Source: Pararhizobium sp.
Lineage (GTDB): Bacteria; Pseudomonadota; Alphaproteobacteria; Rhizobiales; Rhizobiaceae
NCBI GenBank assembly: GCA_030655075.1
Contig: JAURWE010000055.1
Span: forward strand, 124,001 to 188,000
Direction: 5' to 3'
DNA length: 64,000 nt
Below the pieces are notes generated by a model. The model was not told the DNA's origin. It worked only from the letters and a program-made list of their open reading frames with translations, and did not search any database. Each line of letters starts with the position of its first letter. Position 1 is the first letter of the stretch. Shown here in pieces: positions 60,611 to 64,000 of this stretch. The translations under genes were made by a program, and so were the position numbers.

Positions 60611-61434
60611 TTCTCTCCTGACGGACTGTTTGCCGGGTCGTCCCGGCGCGGGGTCAGAGAAACGACCGGGCCGTCCCGGTCGGGATTGAAAGCGATGGAC
60701 ACGCCTGCCTGACGCGGCGGCCAGATGGCGATGTCCTTGGTGATGGTGGCGCCATAGCGCTGCTTTTCCTCGGGCCGGTCGCGCGGACGCTCGAAGGCAA
60801 CGACGCGGGTGGCGAGCGTGAAGGCCTCGCGCATGTCGTGGGTGACCATGACGACGGTCATGCGCGTCTCGTTCCAAAGGCGCTTCATCAGCGTGTGGAT
60901 TTCAGCCCGGATGCCCGGATCGAGCGCACCGAATGGCTCGTCGAGCAACAGCACCTTCGGGCGCATCATCAGCGCCTGCGCCACGGCAAGGCGCTGCTGC
61001 ATGCCGCCGGACAGCTGGGCCGGATATTTTTCTTCCGACCCGGACAGGCCGACATCGGCGATCATCTGCCGGGCTTCCTCGACAGCGGTGCGGCGGGCAG
61101 CGCCCAGAAGACGCGCCTTGAGTTTCGAGGCCTGCAGTTCCTTGCCGAGCAGGACATTTCCGAGCACGGTCAGATGCGGGAAGACCGAATAGCGCTGGAA
61201 GACGACGCCGCGGTCCGGCCCCGGCTCCGGCGGCAGCGGCTCGCCGTCGAGCAAGATGGTGCCGCGCGTCACCCGTTCCTGGCCGAGGATCAGCCGCAGG
61301 AAGGTGGACTTGCCGCAGCCGGACGGGCCGACAAGGGCGACGAAGGCGCGCGAGGCGACCGTCAGCGAGACGTTTTCCAGCACGATCTGGTCGCCGTATT
61401 CCTTCCAGACATCCTTGATCACCAGCTCGCTCAT
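60607..61434 (-). CDS. NitT/TauT-type ABC ATPase of the guanidine operon
   Basis: 275 residues. Walker A GPSGCGKSTFL, signature LSGGMQQR, Walker B VLLLDEPFGALDP and VTHDMREAF. A ~40-residue basic C-terminal tail follows the core. Overlaps both neighbours by 4 bp. With the permease and binding protein it makes an importer usually annotated as a putative urea transporter; the riboswitch suggests guanidine. Confidence 0.87.
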   Translation of the reverse strand: MSELVIKDVWKEYGDQIVLENVSLTVASRAFVALVGPSGCGKSTFLRLILGQERVTRGTILLDGEPLPPEPGPDRGVVFQRYSVFPHLTVLGNVLLGKELQASKLKARLLGAARRTAVEEARQMIADVGLSGSEEKYPAQLSGGMQQRLAVAQALMMRPKVLLLDEPFGALDPGIRAEIHTLMKRLWNETRMTVVMVTHDMREAFTLATRVVAFERPRDRPEEKQRYGATITKDIAIWPPRQAGVSIAFNPDRDGPVVSLTPRRDDPANSPSGEK

Positions 61435-62249
61435 GCCTGCTTCTCCAGGTCCGACCAGGGGAAGACGGCGATGCGCAGGCGGTCGAGCGCGTAGTTCATG
61501 ATGACGGCGAGTAGCGTGATCCAGACCACATAGGGGAAGATCACATCCATGGAGAGATAGCGCCGCACGAGAAAGATGCGGTAGCCGAGGCCGGAATCCG
61601 ACGAGATCGCTTCGGCGGCAATGAGAAACAGCCAGGCGGGGCCGAGTTGCAGCCGCAGGCAGGTGATCAGCCGGGGCAGGATCTGTGGAAGCACGACACG
61701 CAGGGCGATCTGCCAGGAGGAGCCGCCCAGCGTTTCCGCCTTGACGATCTGCTCGCGCGGCAGTTCCAGCGCCCGCAGCGCCAGATCGCGGATCATGGCC
61801 GGGGCGACGCCGATGACGATCAGCGCGATCTTGGAGACTTCACCCAGCCCGAGCACGATGAACAGGATCGGCAGCAGCGCCAGCGGCGGCACCATCGAAA
61901 TCGTCGCGACGAAAGGCGACAGGAGCGAGCGCACATAGGGCAGCATGCCGATCAGCATGCCGATTAAAAGCGCCGTCGCGGTGGAAATTCCGAGCCCGGC
62001 AAACAGCCGGATGAGGCTGGCGCCCGTATCGGACCACAGGAGATATTCGCCGGTGCGTGGATCGGCGATGAAGGCCATGCGGTCGATGGCGGTTGCCAGG
62101 CCGGAGAGGCCGGGCAGCAGTTTGTCATTAGCATTGTCTGCCAGCCGCGACACCGACCCGGCGACATAGGCGGCCAGCATCAGGACGAAGGGCAGCAGCA
62201 TCAAGGTGAACTGCGCACCTCTGCTCGGACGGGTGTTGATCCAGCGCAT
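61431..62249 (-). CDS. NitT/TauT-type ABC permease
   Basis: 272 residues; the second ATG (62249) lies 8 bases from GGAG and is preferred over 62255. Six or so membrane helices, and the EAA-like loop (ALELPREQIVKAETLGGSSW, then IALRVVLPQILP) contacts the ATPase. SSC/TauC-like. Second gene of the guanidine operon. Confidence 0.87.
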   Translation of the reverse strand: MRWINTRPSRGAQFTLMLLPFVLMLAAYVAGSVSRLADNANDKLLPGLSGLATAIDRMAFIADPRTGEYLLWSDTGASLIRLFAGLGISTATALLIGMLIGMLPYVRSLLSPFVATISMVPPLALLPILFIVLGLGEVSKIALIVIGVAPAMIRDLALRALELPREQIVKAETLGGSSWQIALRVVLPQILPRLITCLRLQLGPAWLFLIAAEAISSDSGLGYRIFLVRRYLSMDVIFPYVVWITLLAVIMNYALDRLRIAVFPWSDLEKQA

Positions 62250-62316
62250 GGACATGGCTCCGCTGATGAGAGAAAGCGGCGGCCGGGACGCCCGGCCACC
62301 CGTGTCACGGCATCGC

Positions 62317-63390
62317 TCAGAGCGCGTTGTCGGCGGCGGCCTTCATGTAGGTCGCGGTGAAGCGCAGCTTGATATTGGCCTTGTCGCCGAGAACCGTGCC
62401 GTCGGGCATCTCGATGCCGATGACATCGGCCGAGGCAGCGCCGCTGCCGAGCAGGCCTTTGTCGAACAGGAAGCCGCGAACCAGTTCCATCGTCTTCGGC
62501 AGATCTGGCGAGGTGGTGAAGGTCACCGCATCAGCGGGCTTGTCGAACAGCTTGGTAGCGGCAAGCTGCGCGTCGTAACCGGCGAGATCGGTTCCGGAGG
62601 CGACGCCCATAGCGGTGCGGGCGGCCTTGCCTGCGTCGTCATCGGCGACCATCAGCGCCGTGGTTTCGTACCAAATACCAGCCAGCGCCTTGCCGAAATT
62701 CGGGTTGTCCTTGAGCACGTCGGAATTGGCGACCATCATGTCGATGATTTCGCCGGGGATCTGGGCGCTGTCGAAGACCTTGTGCGCATCGGGAAGTTTC
62801 AGAATTTCCGAAACCATCGGATTCCAGGTGACCATGGAGGTGACGTCGGCCGTCTGGAAGGCGCCGACCATATCGGGATCGGCAGTGTTGATGACCTTGA
62901 CGTCGCGCTCGCTCATGCCGGCGCTTTCGAGCGCCCGGGCGAGCAGGTAGTGAGAGACGGAGAACTCCACCAAATTGACGTTCTGACCCTTCAGATCGGC
63001 AAGGCCGCTCTTTTCTTTCACAATGACCGCGTCATTGCCGTTGGAGAAGTCGCCGATAATGACGGCGGTCGTATCGACGCCGCCGGCGGCAGGAATGGAG
63101 AGACCGTCCATATTGGTCAGCGTCACGGCATCAAACGCGCCGGCGGTGTACTGGTTCATCGACTCCACATAGTCGTTGAACTGGGTGACCTCGATCTTGA
63201 TACCGTATTTGTCGGCCCATTTCTTGACGATGCCGTGATCGGACGCATAACCCCAAGGCATCCAACCGACATAGATCGACCAGGCAACCTTGAAATCTGT
63301 CTTGGGTTCAGCTGCGGCCAGCGGTGCCGTGCCCAGAACCAGCGCGGCCGTTAGAGCTGTCATGGAAGCGATTCTTGAAAATGTCGGCAT
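62317..63390 (-). CDS. NitT/TauT-type substrate-binding protein (putative guanidine/urea)
   Basis: 357 residues from the ATG at 63390 with AGGGGA upstream. Signal peptide ends near LAAAEP. The mature protein (FKVAWSIYVGWMPWGYASDH, TLTNMDGLSIPAAGGVDTT, DDAGKAARTAMGVASG) is of the class found with urea/guanidine carboxylases. First gene of the operon, directly behind the riboswitch terminator. Ligand inferred, not shown. Confidence 0.85.
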   Translation of the reverse strand: MPTFSRIASMTALTAALVLGTAPLAAAEPKTDFKVAWSIYVGWMPWGYASDHGIVKKWADKYGIKIEVTQFNDYVESMNQYTAGAFDAVTLTNMDGLSIPAAGGVDTTAVIIGDFSNGNDAVIVKEKSGLADLKGQNVNLVEFSVSHYLLARALESAGMSERDVKVINTADPDMVGAFQTADVTSMVTWNPMVSEILKLPDAHKVFDSAQIPGEIIDMMVANSDVLKDNPNFGKALAGIWYETTALMVADDDAGKAARTAMGVASGTDLAGYDAQLAATKLFDKPADAVTFTTSPDLPKTMELVRGFLFDKGLLGSGAASADVIGIEMPDGTVLGDKANIKLRFTATYMKAAADNAL

Positions 63391-63411
63391 ACAATTCCCC
63401 TTTTGCTGTTC

Positions 63412-63450
63412 AAAAAGGGATTGGACGCACCATCGCTCGGCCAATCCCTT
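63412..63450 (-). terminator. Riboswitch-linked intrinsic terminator
   Basis: A 10-bp perfect stem on the minus strand, AAGGGATTGG with CCAATCCCTT, around a 16-base loop, then TTTTT. It sits 10 bases after the guanidine-I aptamer and 22 bases before the first gene, the standard place for an expression platform. Confidence 0.85.
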
Positions 63451-63459
63451 GGCTAACGA

Positions 63460-63567
63460 GGTCTCCCGGGCTTTTTTCCCGCCGTGCATCCGGTGGGGAT
63501 GTCTCCCCGCACCGGTGGCAGCTCTCGGACCAGCACGCTTGACAGAAGCGCCGGAACCCTAGCCACC
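63460..63567 (-). ncRNA. Guanidine-I (ykkC) riboswitch
   Basis: The minus strand shows the invariant blocks in order: GGCTAGGGTTCCGG, then CTGGTCCGAGAGCTGCCACC, then ACGGCGGGAAAAAAGCCCGG followed by GAGA. These define the ykkC subtype 1 aptamer, which senses free guanidine. Binding should prevent the downstream terminator and turn on the import/carboxylase operon. Confidence 0.95.
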
Positions 63568-63584
63568 AACTCTGCATACTAAAA

Positions 63585-63600
63585 AGCAAGTGGCGTGCCA
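63585..63600 (-). promoter_or_regulatory. Sigma-54 (RpoN) promoter
   Basis: The minus strand reads TGGCACGCCACTTGCT: -24 TGGCACG and -12 TTGCT with the right 4-base gap, a perfect match to the RpoN consensus. The predicted transcription start is near 63574, seven bases before the riboswitch begins. Confidence 0.85.
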
Positions 63601-63643
63601 GTTGTTAAGGCATTGATTTTCAATATATTCAACAAAATTCTTC

Positions 63644-63659
63644 TGCACATAGACGTGCA
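63644..63659. promoter_or_regulatory. Possible NtrC-type activator site
   Basis: TGCAC-N6-GTGCA lies about 44 bases upstream of the -24 element. NtrC sites usually have seven bases between these half-sites, so the match is imperfect. Confidence 0.35.
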
Positions 63660-63704
63660 AGCCGCATGTTTTTTAGGCAGCACTGATCGAATCTTGGCTA
63701 GCGA

Positions 63705-64000
63705 TCAAGCCACCATGGCCCCGACCGCCACCTCGTCGAAAATCTGCGTCAGGTTCAGGAAACAGATCATGCCCTCTTCGCGCGTGATGATTCCTTCGGC
63801 ATAGCTTTTGTCGAAGGCTGCGGTGATGTCCGGCATCGGCTGTATCTGGGTCAGTGGGATGGTGAGGATGTCGGATACCCGATCGACGACCAGGCCGATC
63901 ACCATGTTGTGCACCTCGGCCACGACGATGGCGCTGCGCTCGTTGGCGATTGTCTGCGCCATTCCGAGCTTGCAGGCAAGGTCGATGATCGGAATAACAG
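63705..64000 (-). CDS. cheW: CheW-type chemotaxis coupling protein, 5' end outside window
   Basis: About 98 C-terminal residues are visible; the frame runs on past base 64000. The sequence (AIVVAEVHNMVIGLVVDRVS, LTIPLTQIQPMP and a final FLNLTQIFDEV) is the second half of a CheW beta-barrel, which links receptors to CheA. An internal Met at 63962 is not the start, because upstream codons (VIPIIDLACKLG) fit the family. Confidence 0.85.
   Translation of the reverse strand, partial: VIPIIDLACKLGMAQTIANERSAIVVAEVHNMVIGLVVDRVSDILTIPLTQIQPMPDITAAFDKSYAEGIITREEGMICFLNLTQIFDEVAVGAMVA

Noticed and set aside
1..64000. CRISPR array or cas genes
   Set aside because: No regularly spaced repeat array was seen and no protein resembles a Cas family.

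Overview
This 64 kb window looks like the main chromosome of a member of the Rhizobiaceae (Rhizobium/Agrobacterium type). The evidence is high GC, the conserved alphaproteobacterial run murA - DUF2948 - hisD - UPF0262 - phosphatase - infA - maf - yacG - tRNA-Phe, and several rhizobial-style ABC transporters. No species is assigned, because no search was possible.

Left arm (1-21.3 kb). A partial trifunctional lysophospholipid flippase/acyltransferase/acyl-ACP synthetase faces a minus-strand operon. That operon holds a family-1 sugar/polyol ABC importer with a DUF2160 membrane subunit and a fused dihydroxyacetone kinase. A divergent LacI-type regulator is separated from it by two palindromic operators exactly 30 bp apart. 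Next come rsgA, a small lipoprotein, and a glycan locus: a heparinase II/III-like protein, an unknown protein, a double glycosyltransferase and a paralogous single glycosyltransferase. An exported caspase-like protein with SEL1 repeats follows.

Integrated element (21,659-41,616, about 20 kb). It lies at the 3' end of tRNA-Thr(GGT) between 15-bp direct repeats. Both ends also carry a GGTGGAT doublet with the same 12-bp period, as expected for integrase arm sites. The element has a P4-type integrase, AlpA-like and winged-helix small proteins in translationally coupled chains, two podophage-type internal virion (DNA ejection) proteins and a DUF5681 protein. I see no portal, capsid or terminase. 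It also carries a class II Fic protein, an SRAP protein, an exported ClpP-like protein with two PAN domains, a ParB-like pseudogene, and an XRE repressor directly coupled to a stand-alone FtsH-type (M41) zinc peptidase. The last pair resembles in logic the ImmR/ImmA repressor-protease switch and is the best candidate here for an undescribed control system. The element is either a decayed prophage or a phage satellite.

Right arm (41.6-64 kb). After tRNA-Thr come the housekeeping run, tRNA-Phe and a candidate small RNA. A BtuFCD-like importer follows, placed behind a cobalamin riboswitch. The last block is a complete guanidine-nitrogen operon: NitT/TauT-type importer, two DUF1989 carboxyguanidine deiminase subunits, a urea/guanidine carboxylase and allophanate hydrolase. 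Its leader contains, in order, a perfect sigma-54 promoter, a guanidine-I (ykkC) riboswitch and an intrinsic terminator. This is a two-layer control reading nitrogen status and guanidine. A CheW fragment ends the window.
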